Shown in pieces: positions 10,401-18,209 of a DNA stretch of 64,000 nucleotides. The stretch spans positions 1 to 64,000 of the IMG/VR virus record IMGVR_UViG_3300025137_005870, one strand, 5' to 3'. Numbering within the stretch: position 1 is the first letter of the stretch; each line of letters begins with the position of its first letter. The notes beneath the pieces were generated by a model. The model did no database searches and had not been told where the DNA came from. It worked only from the letters and a program-made list of their open reading frames with translations. This DNA is from a virus. A program made the position numbers and the translations under genes.

Positions 10401-11494
10401 CACCTCTTAAGCTCATTATCGTAAACCCTAAAGGAGGATACTGCTCTCTTTATCATACCATTAATATCGTTGCCCATAAATGTGACTTCTAGTTTGTCTT
10501 CAAACTCCGTTTCTGGTTCCGAAACAAGTCTGTCTGGCGCGCGGTTAAACTGTTCTACGGGAATCGATATTAAAACTCTTGTTCTTGCTTTAAGTTGTAA
10601 GGGAATATGATATTCATATGTTGCATATTTCATCAACTCTTTTGGGATATTTATTTCTTCTGTTGATAGATCATAACCTTTCTTCTTAGGTAATAATGCT
10701 GCGTACCCAAGGCCAAGCGTGACTGCGGCCGTGGCGCCGACCAGAAGAGCTAAGGTAACTGGGTTTGTGGCTGCTAAAGCTATTGCCGCTGCTGTGCCAC
10801 CTGTGCCAAGAGCAGCAGTAGTTCCAGCCAACACTCTATCTTTTGCTGGTTTAGCTCGATAAATAAAAGCTGTTGCCTCTCTGGATTTGTTAAAGTAATC
10901 TAGGAGCTTTCCAATACCAACTTGTTTTTTATCTTTCTTAAAGTTTGGGCTTTTTAGTTCCGAAACGGTCGGGCCTGTTGATTCAATCTTGTCCGTTGTC
11001 TCCGGTCTTAAGCTAGCGGCGACCATAGACTCAGCCCCAAAACTTGGTGGAGCACCAATAATGCTATTGGCAGGTGCATCAAAGACTAACACTATGTTTT
11101 GGGTGCAGTTCTTGCCATTGAAAAATACATCACCATTTTCCATCATACGGTAATCAGGAACATAAGCATACGGATTGGGACGACACACAGGGCAAGGTGG
11201 CTTGTCATCCACTTGTTCGACTGGATCACATTCAAGAAATTTAAAACTTTCGTCTATTGGGTCATAAAGATCAACATAATCTTCTAGTAAAGAACCATCA
11301 GACGTGTCTTTGCCTTCTGACTCGTCATCTGGAGAGGATGGGTTCTGGTTAGAATCAAGATAAGAGCCAGTATCTTCTCCATCTCTGTCCCGGTCTCTTC
11401 CACGACGGGATCCAGACTCAAAACCTTCTTCAGTTTCCGCACCAGTATATTCTTCTATACTGCTTTTGCCGTCTTCTCTTCTAATCTTTGACAT
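4439..11494 (-). CDS. Giant baseplate/tail structural protein (2351 aa)
   Basis: By far the largest gene in the window. The first 95 residues are very acidic and Ser/Asp-rich. A cysteine motif (CPVCRPNPYAYVPDYR) follows at about 100. Two Ala/Gly-rich hydrophobic stretches lie at about 222-270, and a long hydrophobic amphipathic region with many Ala/Leu (EAIIETAVAIAMQVVKLIL) lies near 890. Much of the rest is alpha-helical with scattered Cys residues. I do not recognise a domain family. Its place between the spike/hub genes and the gp25-like gene suggests a baseplate component, perhaps one that spans hub and wedge. The frame stays open over 7 kb with normal codon use, so it is not an assembly artefact. 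It could instead be a tape-measure-like protein, but the low coiled-coil content argues against that. Confidence 0.7.
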   Translation of the reverse strand: MSKIRREDGKSSIEEYTGAETEEGFESGSRRGRDRDRDGEDTGSYLDSNQNPSSPDDESEGKDTSDGSLLEDYVDLYDPIDESFKFLECDPVEQVDDKPPCPVCRPNPYAYVPDYRMMENGDVFFNGKNCTQNIVLVFDAPANSIIGAPPSFGAESMVAASLRPETTDKIESTGPTVSELKSPNFKKDKKQVGIGKLLDYFNKSREATAFIYRAKPAKDRVLAGTTAALGTGGTAAAIALAATNPVTLALLVGATAAVTLGLGYAALLPKKKGYDLSTEEINIPKELMKYATYEYHIPLQLKARTRVLISIPVEQFNRAPDRLVSEPETEFEDKLEVTFMGNDINGMIKRAVSSFRVYDNELKRWRGFEGGKLVEADSGRTSAFSLASEGDKLITFKHELDKLMEDLGFSLDPFKPGKRPEKILIKFKFENEKYSIRQIHVNLPGCPVVKVGPRGKFKNLYEKYTKKSPLGRSRTLYYIGALPELDIALTARTPMPWLEVTTKFTYPPLEIQNGINSNTMFNDPTMLGCLINSNFADERVDDFFNDVTGVLDGFDDLFLAKLGEFSCKTRDQLQDDLNVLQEFDNVFTAQSKRVLAQLRNELRADDPYLDIVIQEMFPANTAWGELSPQQQAVEIKEHGSLKAAKESNAPEDVQEKFFVRLNDRLGHCGWIALTMRAIDCVAQGIVGDDATKLLAEAAFNSMEDAALTRSFLGLSPEAQQKVVDSMRNNFGDMPAPWDTDYQPGNYTGAGFSVSPLNAEQKKFAREEGGSEAVKEARQKAREDADKPAKPNSQKGSGGTYGRALGGVQKEAYDALKQSMFDALGAEELLEAANQLPGAPIISQILKRVACRQTPLIYSEPKLDSFLSTVEFDFCAWDSDMTFPEFGILNIPDLFAILLKALKEAIIETAVAIAMQVVKLILEKIFSLACDALALLGANLLDLTNGNNHFRDLLKDNLCPDASQEDMNETIKNLFDALGDPDQDCLERLTNDEMGDFIDDISLMLTQGQICQLLRGNPSDETMKMAMELAQTSDSECIRDIFSDPNAFRDFFRSLAPFIPNLNELCDNLLPNASDLDVYPCAPGTADKIEEFRCDLLQQKGLTKEECRDILDDLKDKALMDLADLADVMQNGPFGNTPPMSSDEDCPAAGFFPTEHPLQKALNNNISKSMMETIEKAHLRDLWGNINKGTGQGGFLNAVLSDTLGRPYKQHNWYVEHLGAPLAADFGFFDYHCDNAIMKPQEGKVDGNANKPINVFGEVLDGPEGGKSGRQSFGAGYSNGGYPPTVAAHLSKKFKSMHKNMTFSTTTKPPGFPNMASAIEEFERVQRVNEKRIDERSKYIEAWIRENDIEDRSQSKRSVLAQDLRSGIAKKIFFEEFAGDEDTAGGLKLARKVNPKNSAADLAREVLLGKQVLGGVGKPGEKGVPSRSGTKGKLFLDEYGGKHKLLPLPDTSSADVVLKYGAYPTDPEDNQSPYQFTIEYDYNLFDQETQRIIDDNRYKVKVTETYKTGKPSGKTKKELRQLGNQQLTTSIYQPGASGYSFPRYEFEVVSNPPGDIADFLDGLTEATPGEPLTRPTADPLGDSFETEALYNFFRSQLTDISEDQRTAVRVMDRGAFRNYFAKKEDLFDPLDFPDPIKRLNLFDQLSTGFIERISTLVSTGNPNDGYKSRDDDDLSKIEKKISEKMSLDNISRAFQFGYNPDRQARIIELDPLKFGGPRAQANPDLVPPPFYVKERRFKGWLDLCDTLVPEVSGCEPESKAIYNLEDLSDLISSLESELTADPRLQNDPLCSQEAPYDKILSSFDAANLEASMRAIIRIYTLDVFLRTIPVFTAFALTKDNYDDLMLTFVVERMKQGLVVDGAKRTGAADNTYYYRFLEQAVNNTKRKLDAGILTAEDLTDEENAAFDRIANEIMAYYDEFDGELECLSDAAIKGKGIFDGFFSTSAAASAVGIGAGSNRFNKGVAKNAKDRAFKDFVGRTEKDALLFLRRYVREEFTFLRDKLSNAIPPVVNNVNNLMALSPDWVRGAVDAEGPYNVMGDVNDPTDYVIEAGPVRRGSNDSVSFVTNNYWPFVLEKYIRIQEKEAPGSDVDRSSNLYDIVNIDDWEAYVKNVASRGIEGNISDLWEGWSFGLRLSYLVAKEDNAAFEEVMNTIPESVSRENKAFNVVDRAGETRYLIPVASGELPIPDQKYDLFKADSYDVYCLIPEMQKTPEFRTMFKYIFPLPRFISLIAMYSTMGFTSSIGNTGYPNEGGDVWEYPGGKPHKKFRKWNHSPQKAFQRSRQAARRVFESFYEAAQALDFDMSSDRDPKNSADSLRNSIRPKVNFEDGLRWWERGLRVTGNPYNDDGDLCD

Positions 11495-11496
11495 TT

Positions 11497-12522
11497 TTAG
11501 TTGGTCCTATTGTGTCGGCTATTGATATAATATTTGCCGCCGTGCTCTAAGCAGTTAACTTTTTCAGATATCATATTTTGTTGCTGTGATATTAGTTTTG
11601 TCATTTGTTTATTAATAAGAGACAAATAAGCTCCAACACTGGATAGATCCGTGAGGCCCGGAAAAGTAGATATTGGACCTGTTGGGCCTATGCCCAATTT
11701 TGGCGAGAGTGTTGCGCTTGACAAAAGAGGAACAATCATTAATAATCCAGCAATAACAGAGTTGAGAAGTAATATATTATCTGACAATATGTCTAAAAAG
11801 TGTACTAGATTGTCTCCTTTTGGGATAGGTTGTAGAGGGTGAGGTCTAAACTGTTTTAGATTTAAGATTTTAGTTACGGTGTTTTCTAGACCCGTGCTGA
11901 AATCACGGTTCCCGGCGATAAGGTCAATACCGTAAGTCTCGTTTAGCTTACCATCTAAAGAGTTTCTACCGGGTGGATTCTTTCCGGTAACAATCTTAAT
12001 GCCTTTTCTAGCCATAATCCTAATAGAGTCTGCCTTCATACCAATAGCAGAATCTGCTATTGATTGCCCAACATTACCATCACATATATCAAAATACTTA
12101 TCGATATCAGCACGTTGAGATATATAAATTCTTGCAGCGTCTCCGGGTTGGCCATTATTCATCGAGCCAAAGCTTTTATCAGCAAAACCCATTTTTTCTT
12201 CACCGGTCTTCTTAATCTCTTTATAATTTTCACCCGGTGACCAGCCTTGAAGTCCAACCACTAAATCAATAGCGCCGGACCTAGTATGTCCTTTTCCACC
12301 ATATCCTGAACTGATTGAAGAATTTCTGTCGCGGCCGAATACAACCCTAGCATTATTTAATACAGTTGGTGGGTATTGTTTTTCGCATTCCGCTAACACA
12401 TAATTTGGCTGCTTTTCTTTTAAAACCGTATTGTCGAACCCTGCTCCATCTTTAGGGCTCAGTTTTCCGTCAAATGGGCTCAGTTTCTTATTTTTCTTAT
12501 TTATTTTTTTATCTTTTGCCAT
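11497..12522 (-). CDS. Probable baseplate/spike-associated structural protein
   Basis: A 341-residue protein beginning with a very lysine-rich segment (MAKDKKINKKNKK). A distinctive central block reads ARVVFGRDRNSS, then GYGGKGHTRSGAIDLVVG, followed by a region with ADIDKYFDIC and SIRIMARKGIKIVTG. It ends with a helical segment (about 270-320) and a short basic tail. I cannot name a family. The gene lies directly downstream of the lytic hub gene (one base between stop and next start) and two bases upstream of the giant structural gene, so it is almost certainly part of the same baseplate operon. A spike or hub accessory role is inference from context. Confidence 0.6.
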   Translation of the reverse strand: MAKDKKINKKNKKLSPFDGKLSPKDGAGFDNTVLKEKQPNYVLAECEKQYPPTVLNNARVVFGRDRNSSISSGYGGKGHTRSGAIDLVVGLQGWSPGENYKEIKKTGEEKMGFADKSFGSMNNGQPGDAARIYISQRADIDKYFDICDGNVGQSIADSAIGMKADSIRIMARKGIKIVTGKNPPGRNSLDGKLNETYGIDLIAGNRDFSTGLENTVTKILNLKQFRPHPLQPIPKGDNLVHFLDILSDNILLLNSVIAGLLMIVPLLSSATLSPKLGIGPTGPISTFPGLTDLSSVGAYLSLINKQMTKLISQQQNMISEKVNCLEHGGKYYINSRHNRTN

Positions 12523-13725
12523 TTAATTTAGTACTCTCGATTTCCTAAAAGCTAAATCAGTATATTGTCCTGACCTAGTAATACCCCTGTTACTTCTTCT
12601 TATAGCTTCGGCAAAGCGCGGGCCTTTGGTTCTTGCCGCGTGGTCATAAATACTGAAGTTAGGTCCTTTACCCATAGCTGGTGGATAAAATACTGCCATA
12701 AAGGCGTCATTTGCATTCTCTATTGGACCGTTTTGATCTATTTTTTGTTGAAAATATTTTTCAACAAATTCCATTTGTTCTACATCACTCATTGCAGCTA
12801 GATCTTCAGTTGTTGTGCCAAGATTTTTAGCTGTAGAACCAAGGAACTGTATTAATCCCGTCGCGCCTATTTGGTTAACGGCAGAAGCATCAAAAGTATA
12901 GCCAGTCTCAAAGTTTATAACATTGGCTAACCATGCAGGGTCCATCGGGGGCTCAAGATTATTACCTACTTCTACTATTTTATTTGCTAGTTCGGGGGAT
13001 ATTTGTGGGTATGCATCGAGTAGTTCTTGTGCGGTGGCAAGCTGCTCTCTTCCAGAATTATACGCTGCGCCAGCATCTTGATCGATGCCGGCGAAAGGAG
13101 TAGTTGTTGGATTACCTCCATTAAAGGCTCCTTGGGCAGAGTTTTGTAGCATGAGATCCCCAAGGATATGGTTTGTAGCCCTGTGTACGATTGAAGAGAT
13201 ATATCCAATAGACCTATTTGGGTCATCAAATCTAACTTCCACTATTGAACCGGGCATCAAGCCTTTGCAATCAGATCCTATTTCTTTATTTTTAGCCATA
13301 TATGCAGGATAAAAGGTATCCGCAATGCTTAAGAAACCGGCTGTGTCACTTGCCTCAAATGGATTAGGATTTTGTAAATGTGCTTCCGGAATCATACACT
13401 TAATATAGACTTCATCACCACCCTCAATGCCATACTGAACTAAATGTACTGAATTGGCATCTGCTGTATCTGCTTTTGAACGTTGTTTAAGTGGCATACT
13501 ACCAAGAATTGGTTGGCCCGGAGCTTGATATACATATAAAACTATGGCTCGAAGTGTACTAACATTATCAAATATATTTGGAGCGAACACATTTTTAATA
13601 GACCTACGATATATAGACATTGGATCATCAATGATATTTGATGATCGTGCAATGGGTGTACCAATAGTCGGAGTTAGATCTGGATTTAACTGACCCGGTA
13701 GAATATTTCGGTAATCAACCTCCAT
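12523..13725 (-). CDS. Baseplate hub/spike protein with lytic transglycosylase-like domain
   Basis: A 400-residue product, starting at the ATG at 13725. This start is preferred to one 27 bases upstream because AGGAG lies 8 bases before it. The N-terminal half includes PGSIVEVRFDDPNRSIGYI, which resembles an OB-fold of gp5/VgrG-type spike proteins. The C-terminal half (about 245-370) contains NFETGYTFDASAVNQIGATG, then LIQFLGSTAKNLGTT and FVEKYFQQKID, the pattern of an SLT/P22 gp4-like peptidoglycan-cleaving domain with a candidate catalytic Glu in FETG. The inferred role is a tail-tip enzyme that opens cell-wall peptidoglycan during DNA entry, comparable to T4 gp5 lysozyme but with a different fold. 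Confidence 0.75.
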   Translation of the reverse strand: MEVDYRNILPGQLNPDLTPTIGTPIARSSNIIDDPMSIYRRSIKNVFAPNIFDNVSTLRAIVLYVYQAPGQPILGSMPLKQRSKADTADANSVHLVQYGIEGGDEVYIKCMIPEAHLQNPNPFEASDTAGFLSIADTFYPAYMAKNKEIGSDCKGLMPGSIVEVRFDDPNRSIGYISSIVHRATNHILGDLMLQNSAQGAFNGGNPTTTPFAGIDQDAGAAYNSGREQLATAQELLDAYPQISPELANKIVEVGNNLEPPMDPAWLANVINFETGYTFDASAVNQIGATGLIQFLGSTAKNLGTTTEDLAAMSDVEQMEFVEKYFQQKIDQNGPIENANDAFMAVFYPPAMGKGPNFSIYDHAARTKGPRFAEAIRRSNRGITRSGQYTDLAFRKSRVLN

Positions 13726-14011
13726 CGGTGGTCTCCTGCTGTAACATCTCAAAGATGTCTTCGCGGTCTGTGTCTGTTAAGCCAGTGTCACCAGCCTGTT
13801 GCTTGTGAATAAGGCCTGAGATCTTCACTAGCTGCTCGTTGGAGCGTTGCAGGGTCTCCACATACTTAGCTGCTACGGAGCCCACCTGCGTGTGCCTCTC
13901 CTCATCCTTAGAGAGGTATCGCATCACATCGTCTAAGAGTTCTTTGGTGATCTCGCGGTCATCTTGTATGTTATTAATCGCTGTCTCAAGGTAGTGATCT
14001 AAATCTTTCAT
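13715..14011 (-). CDS. Hypothetical protein, 98 aa
   Basis: A small, charged, mostly helical protein (begins MKDLDHYLETAINNIQDD, ends in a QQETTDGG tail). It has no membrane segment, cysteine motif or family I recognise. It overlaps the sigma-factor gene by four bases at its start and the hub gene by eleven bases at its end. That packing makes it a real gene in the late regulatory/baseplate operon. The heptad-like spacing of Leu/Val between about 45 and 70 suggests a coiled coil. Confidence 0.7.
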   Translation of the reverse strand: MKDLDHYLETAINNIQDDREITKELLDDVMRYLSKDEERHTQVGSVAAKYVETLQRSNEQLVKISGLIHKQQAGDTGLTDTDREDIFEMLQQETTDGG

Positions 14012-14712
14012 AACTCGCCCTTATTCCATTTTTTGCGGAAGACTGCATATTTAACGCGCATTTTATTAAGGTTGTTGACAACTTGCTTGGTGTTTAAACC
14101 AGTTATCTCTCTCATATATAAATAAATAGCTTTCTTGTTAAAAATTTCTATGTCTTCGGCACTATCAAATAGAATACGGACGGCATTTAGGACTTTTTCT
14201 TCGTTTACTTTCATTTTGTCGTGTTCCCAAGTATCAATCTCATTCTTAAGGAAGTTGAAAAACTCTTCGTGTTCGCGACGGTTGGGATAAGGATTGGCAG
14301 TGGAAAGGTATTTCATTTCCATTTCTTTGGGTAACTGCTCAACTATTTCAAGTTCTGTTCGTCTTTTCTTACTTTGCTTTTTAACTTTGTGAATAAACCA
14401 GTTCTTGGTAATGACCGAGAAGTAAGAGAATGCTTTCGCTTTCTCTGGATTATACTTTGGTAAGATTGTTACAAGCCACACTTTGCATTCGTTTTGCAGA
14501 TCGGCGATGTTTGGCAGAGTGGTAAACTTATAAGTATAAACTATTTTGTCTACCATCTCGCTAAATACAGGGCCGATAAACTCGTTATACAGATAGGATC
14601 TCTCCCGGAGGTCTGTCGATGCCACATATTTGATTATTGCATTTTCGTGTTCTTTGGTAAAGTATTGTTTACCCTTAGCTCTTCTCTTTCTTGGTTTAGG
14701 CATCGGCATCAT
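14008..14712 (-). CDS. Late transcription sigma factor, gp55-like
   Basis: A 234-residue protein with a basic N-terminus (PKPRKRRAKGK). The core contains LQNECKVWLVTILPKYNPEK, then AFSYFSVITKNWFIHKVKKQ, which matches the sigma region 2-like core of T4 gp55 and related phage late sigma factors (aromatic residues in the -10 recognition/melting helix). Gp55 directs host RNA polymerase to simple late promoters made of a single -10-like box. The start at 14712 follows GGAGG. The gene overlaps both neighbours. If this call is right, the ACTATTTA boxes in this window are natural candidates for its target. Confidence 0.8.
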   Translation of the reverse strand: MMPMPKPRKRRAKGKQYFTKEHENAIIKYVASTDLRERSYLYNEFIGPVFSEMVDKIVYTYKFTTLPNIADLQNECKVWLVTILPKYNPEKAKAFSYFSVITKNWFIHKVKKQSKKRRTELEIVEQLPKEMEMKYLSTANPYPNRREHEEFFNFLKNEIDTWEHDKMKVNEEKVLNAVRILFDSAEDIEIFNKKAIYLYMREITGLNTKQVVNNLNKMRVKYAVFRKKWNKGEL

Positions 14713-15025
14713 CAGGCACCTCCTCGGTTAACTGTTCTTCTGCTTCTTGGTCGAACAGGGTATAAATTTCTACGAAGTCATCTAATGTTTCAACAAGCCC
14801 CTTGGAGTGTCTTATAAGATTTCCAAGAGTTTCATCTCCATAAAATACCTCTAATTCGTGAACATCATTTAAATGCTTGTCAAAAGATAATATTTCTTCA
14901 ACAAGCGTCTGTATATCTTCTGAGGTGTCATATAAACTAATCATAAGGTTTCTACAATACCAAAACAAGAATATGTTAAGGAAAAGTGAAATAATGAGGA
15001 ATATCATAAAAAATAAATCAAACAT
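14696..15025 (-). CDS. Small single-pass membrane protein
   Basis: A 109-residue protein with one strong N-terminal membrane helix (about residues 3-25, LFFMIFLIISLFLNIFLFWY). An acidic cytosolic or periplasmic helical domain follows, with ILSFDKHLNDVHELEVFYGD and ETLGNLIRHSKGLVETLDDF. The C-terminus is highly acidic. It overlaps the sigma gene by 17 bases and the zinc-ribbon gene by 8 bases. I recall similar small membrane proteins in T4-like marine phages but know no function. Confidence 0.7.
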   Translation of the reverse strand: MFDLFFMIFLIISLFLNIFLFWYCRNLMISLYDTSEDIQTLVEEILSFDKHLNDVHELEVFYGDETLGNLIRHSKGLVETLDDFVEIYTLFDQEAEEQLTEEVPDDADA

Positions 15026-15272
15026 TGTCTACTCCCTCAGAAATTTTATTTTTATAATCATCTATGTCTTTTCTAGTGTCTTCAATAAATTCTTTAATTT
15101 TAGCCCCTGCTTTCTGCTTATTTTGGTCAACAGAAGCACGAAAAGACAAAGAGGGGATTCTTTTTAAAGAACCTTCTTCGCCACACTCACAATCAGTTAA
15201 TTTTTCAGAAATCGAATGAGATACATCGAAAGAATTGCCACAGACATCGCATCTATAAGTATAGCGTGGCAA
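15018..15272 (-). CDS. FmdB-like zinc-ribbon protein
   Basis: About 84 residues starting at a TTG (15272) that follows the stop of the upstream gene by one base and has GAGGAGG six bases before it. An in-frame TTG at 15296 is also possible but has no such site. The N-terminus reads PRYTYRCDVCGNSFDVSHS, then CECGEEG, so it has two CxxC/CxC pairs forming a single zinc ribbon of the FmdB/regulatory-protein type. The C-terminal half is a charged helix. Such proteins are common in phages next to late regulators; a nucleic-acid or transcription-related role is only inference. Confidence 0.75.
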   Translation of the reverse strand: MPRYTYRCDVCGNSFDVSHSISEKLTDCECGEEGSLKRIPSLSFRASVDQNKQKAGAKIKEFIEDTRKDIDDYKNKISEGVDNV

Positions 15273-15273
15273 G

Positions 15274-15474
15274 TTATTCCTCCTCGTTTTCCTCAAAATC
15301 TTCTTTAATTTTGACTAGAGGTGGATTCATGACTACCAAACCTTCTTCTGAAAGTCTAAATTTAAACCCTTTCAAAACTGGAATGATATCCGACTGTTCC
15401 ATTAAAGACTTCTGGAGCGCCATCATCAGAGCACCTAGTGCTTGGTCTGACATCAACATATCTTTATTACTCAT
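15274..15474 (-). CDS. Hypothetical protein, 66 aa
   Basis: A small acidic protein (MSNKDMLMSDQALGALMMAL... ending ENEEE). The first half is a Met-rich helix and the second half a short beta segment around KGFKFRLSEEGLVVMNPP. No family recognised. It overlaps the epimerase stop by eight bases and is followed within one base by the zinc-ribbon start, so it is translated with its neighbours. Confidence 0.6.
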   Translation of the reverse strand: MSNKDMLMSDQALGALMMALQKSLMEQSDIIPVLKGFKFRLSEEGLVVMNPPLVKIKEDFEENEEE

Positions 15475-16303
15475 TATTTTCTCCTTTGCTTATATTAAAG
15501 CATCTTTTTAGACCATCTAAAATATTAGTTTTAGATGACCACCCTAAATTATATAAACCGCTCGCGTCTGCTTCGCTATGTAGAATATCTCCGGGACGCT
15601 GTGGACCTACGGCCCACTGTACATTCTGTATTGTATCAATAAAATTCTTGATCTCTACCAGAGATACCGATTCACCTGAACCTACATCAAATGAGGCACC
15701 ATTGAAGTTCTTTTTATAGTTGGCACAAAATATATTGGCTTCGATTACATCCTCTACATATATGTAATCTCTTGTTTGACTACCATCGCCATCTATTCTC
15801 AAAGGCTTAGATTGTCGTACCATCTCCATCCAAGCAGATATAACTGTAGAATAGGCGCCGCCATATGGTTGATCTTCAGAATAGACATTAAAATACCTTA
15901 AACTAACCGTATCTAGACCATATAAATCTGAGTATAATTTGCACTCTTTTTCGCTCATTAGTTTGTGCATACCATACGGAGAGGTAGGCCCTGAATCATC
16001 ACCGTACACAGCGGCTGAGGAAGAGAACACAACTCTCTTAACCCCTTGTTTTTTGGCCCATTCTAATACTTTTGAGGTTCCAAGTACATTATGCTTTAAT
16101 GTGTAAGAGGGGTGCTTGACTGAATATTCGACACTTGGAAGTGCAGCCATGTGAAATACCACATCAACCTTCTCGTCTGGGAGTTGATCAATAATATCGT
16201 GCCCGTCTTTAAGATCGATACCTATTGTTTGTTCAACAGGTAATGCATTATAAAGTTTTGAACCTATAAATCCTTTATAACCTGTTACAAGATACTTTTT
16301 CAT
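15467..16303 (-). CDS. NAD-dependent sugar-nucleotide epimerase/dehydratase
   Basis: A 278-residue extended short-chain dehydrogenase. It has a GYKGFIGS dinucleotide-binding loop at about 8, an SSSAAVYGD segment and the catalytic Tyr-Lys pair in SPYGMHKLMSE at about 108-118. A substrate-binding RDYIYVEDV motif follows. The closest family picture is UDP-glucose/GlcNAc 4-epimerase (GalE/WbpP-like). At 278 residues it is shorter than the usual 310-340. It is the first of three SDR genes in a row and probably reshapes a nucleotide sugar for the transferases of this cluster. The exact substrate cannot be read from sequence. Confidence 0.85.
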   Translation of the reverse strand: MKKYLVTGYKGFIGSKLYNALPVEQTIGIDLKDGHDIIDQLPDEKVDVVFHMAALPSVEYSVKHPSYTLKHNVLGTSKVLEWAKKQGVKRVVFSSSAAVYGDDSGPTSPYGMHKLMSEKECKLYSDLYGLDTVSLRYFNVYSEDQPYGGAYSTVISAWMEMVRQSKPLRIDGDGSQTRDYIYVEDVIEANIFCANYKKNFNGASFDVGSGESVSLVEIKNFIDTIQNVQWAVGPQRPGDILHSEADASGLYNLGWSSKTNILDGLKRCFNISKGENNE

Positions 16304-16308
16304 CGCGT

Positions 16309-17262
16309 TTAAATTCCCCTCGCTACACTATAGTTTTCTTCAAACCACTCACATACTAGCTGCAAAGATTTGCTAAAATCTGTATATTCTTCTTGTGTCC
16401 AGCCCAGATCTATAAGATTTTTATTACTTGATGGTTTTCTAAACTGTCCGGGTGGGCCAGAGGTGTCCCATATAATATCACCTTTAAAATTATATATATT
16501 GGATATTATGTTAGCAACTGTCTTGATAGAGTGTTCCTCTGTGCTGCCTACATTTATTGGGTATGGATTATCATAGTTTTTCAATAAAAATAATATTATT
16601 CTTGCCATATCTCCAGCATAAGTGAACTCTCTTAGTGGTGTTCCATCACCCCATAGAACAACTGATTTGTTATCTCTTTTAGCTTCGTAAAATTTTCTAA
16701 TCATAGCAGGAATAACGTGAGAATTTTCTAAATCAAAGTTGTCATGAATTCCAAATAAGTTATTTGGTATAATAGTAATAAAATTGCACCCAAACTGTTC
16801 TCTATATGATCTTGATTGCACATCCAGCATTCTCTTGGCATACGCATAACCATAGTTAGAGTGGTGTGGTTGGCCAGAATGAATTTGTTCCTCTGTTAGT
16901 GGATAAGTTGCATCATCAGGGTAAACACAAGTGCTAAGAACCGATAGTGCTTTCTGGACTTGGTATTTCCTGCAACATTCTAGCACATTTGAGTTAATCA
17001 TAATATTTTCATAGAAAAACTCCCCCAAGTTATCCATATTGGCCTTGATTCCGCCCACCCTACCTGCTAAGTGAATAACAACTTCTGGCTTATGAAACTT
17101 AAAAAGCTTCTCGGCTTGGGTTTTATTTCTTAAATCAGCATCTTTAGTAGAAGCATATATTGCACTTGGGAACTGCTTCTGCAATGCTTTTCCAAGCATT
17201 CCGGTGCCGCCGGTTACTAAAACTTTCTTATTCAACAAATCTATCACAGCTTTTTCATCCAA
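16309..17262 (-). CDS. fcl: GDP-L-fucose synthase
   Basis: A 317-residue SDR enzyme that converts GDP-4-keto-6-deoxy-mannose to GDP-L-fucose by 3,5-epimerisation and NADPH-dependent reduction. Visible marks are VLVTGGTGMLG (about 14-24), HLAGRVGGIKANM, the STCVYP segment and the catalytic YAYAKRMLD (Tyr/Lys about 139/143), then PNNLFGIHDNFD and the VGSTEEHSIK region, all in family order. Length is normal. It overlaps the gmd gene by 19 bases, so the two steps of the GDP-fucose pathway are made from one message. It has a short N-terminal extension (MDEKAVIDLLN). Confidence 0.92.
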   Translation of the reverse strand: MDEKAVIDLLNKKVLVTGGTGMLGKALQKQFPSAIYASTKDADLRNKTQAEKLFKFHKPEVVIHLAGRVGGIKANMDNLGEFFYENIMINSNVLECCRKYQVQKALSVLSTCVYPDDATYPLTEEQIHSGQPHHSNYGYAYAKRMLDVQSRSYREQFGCNFITIIPNNLFGIHDNFDLENSHVIPAMIRKFYEAKRDNKSVVLWGDGTPLREFTYAGDMARIILFLLKNYDNPYPINVGSTEEHSIKTVANIISNIYNFKGDIIWDTSGPPGQFRKPSSNKNLIDLGWTQEEYTDFSKSLQLVCEWFEENYSVARGI

Positions 17263-18209
17263 CTTTCTATCATCTCATCCAACATAGAATGAAAAGTATA
17301 CTCTGGTTTCCACCCTAAGACATCTCTTGATCTTTGAGAGTCGCCCTTTAAATATTTTAACTCTTCAGGTCTCATAAATTTTGGATTTTGCACAACATAA
17401 TCTTCCCAGTTCATATCTAGTTTCCTAAAAACATACTCTACCAAGTCTCTAACAGACCATGTTTCTCCTGTTGATACAACCCATTCGTCTGCTATATCAT
17501 GATTGATTATTTTATGCATTGCGCGGACGTAATCTTTTGAATGACCCCAATCTCGATGAGAATCAAGATTACCAAGTTCTAACTTATCGCGCAGGCCTTT
17601 CTTTATTTCCACTGCGGCTTTTACCACTTTGTTTGTCACAAAATTTGAGCCTCGTCTAGGGGACTCATGATTAAACAAGATACCATTACATGCATGCAAT
17701 CCATAAGCATGCCTATAATGCCTCACAAGGTTAAATGCTAACAGCTTTGCACAGCCATATGGGCTAACAGGCTTCATAGGAGTAGTCAGTCGTTGTACCC
17801 CGTCATCGTCAACAGAGTTACCAAACATCTCAGATGAACTAGCTTGATAGAACTTAGCCTCGGGGGCGAATAATCTATAAACTTCTAAAAGGTTTAAAAC
17901 AGCCAACCCATTAGTTTGTATAGTAAAGGATGGTATGTCAAAACTGATGCGTACATGACTCATTGCGGCTAAATTATATATTTCATCGGGCTGCACTTTT
18001 AACATGATGTTTGTTAAGGAAGCAGTGTCTAACATATCTCCGTAGTATGTATGAATTTTATCATTTAGGTGAGTTATGCGACTATCTTGATTTTCTGCTA
18101 CCGAAGAACGTCTGATAATCCCGTGAACTTCATATCCTAAATCTAATAGGTATTCCGCTAAATAGCTACCGTCCTGACCGCTAATGCCGGTTATAAGTGC
18201 TTTTTTCAT
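17244..18209 (-). CDS. gmd: GDP-mannose 4,6-dehydratase
   Basis: A 321-residue SDR enzyme, the first step from GDP-mannose to GDP-fucose. It shows ALITGISGQDGSYLAEYLL at the N-terminus, HGIIRRSS, then NLAAMSHVRISFDIP, QASSSEMFGN and the catalytic SPYGCAKLLAF, and LFNHESPRRGSNFVTNK, which is diagnostic of GMD. It ends near 320 residues, slightly shorter than bacterial GMD (about 345-370). The fcl gene follows with overlap. The stop of the upstream DegT gene overlaps its start by four bases. Together with the GT10-like gene at 22.5 kb this is a complete route to fucosylation from host GDP-mannose. Confidence 0.95.
   Translation of the reverse strand: MKKALITGISGQDGSYLAEYLLDLGYEVHGIIRRSSVAENQDSRITHLNDKIHTYYGDMLDTASLTNIMLKVQPDEIYNLAAMSHVRISFDIPSFTIQTNGLAVLNLLEVYRLFAPEAKFYQASSSEMFGNSVDDDGVQRLTTPMKPVSPYGCAKLLAFNLVRHYRHAYGLHACNGILFNHESPRRGSNFVTNKVVKAAVEIKKGLRDKLELGNLDSHRDWGHSKDYVRAMHKIINHDIADEWVVSTGETWSVRDLVEYVFRKLDMNWEDYVVQNPKFMRPEELKYLKGDSQRSRDVLGWKPEYTFHSMLDEMIESWMKKL

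Noticed and set aside
14124-14131. CTATTTAT-like box inside the sigma-factor gene
   Set aside because: It lies deep in the coding region with no start or ribosome-binding site after it, so it was not listed as a promoter.
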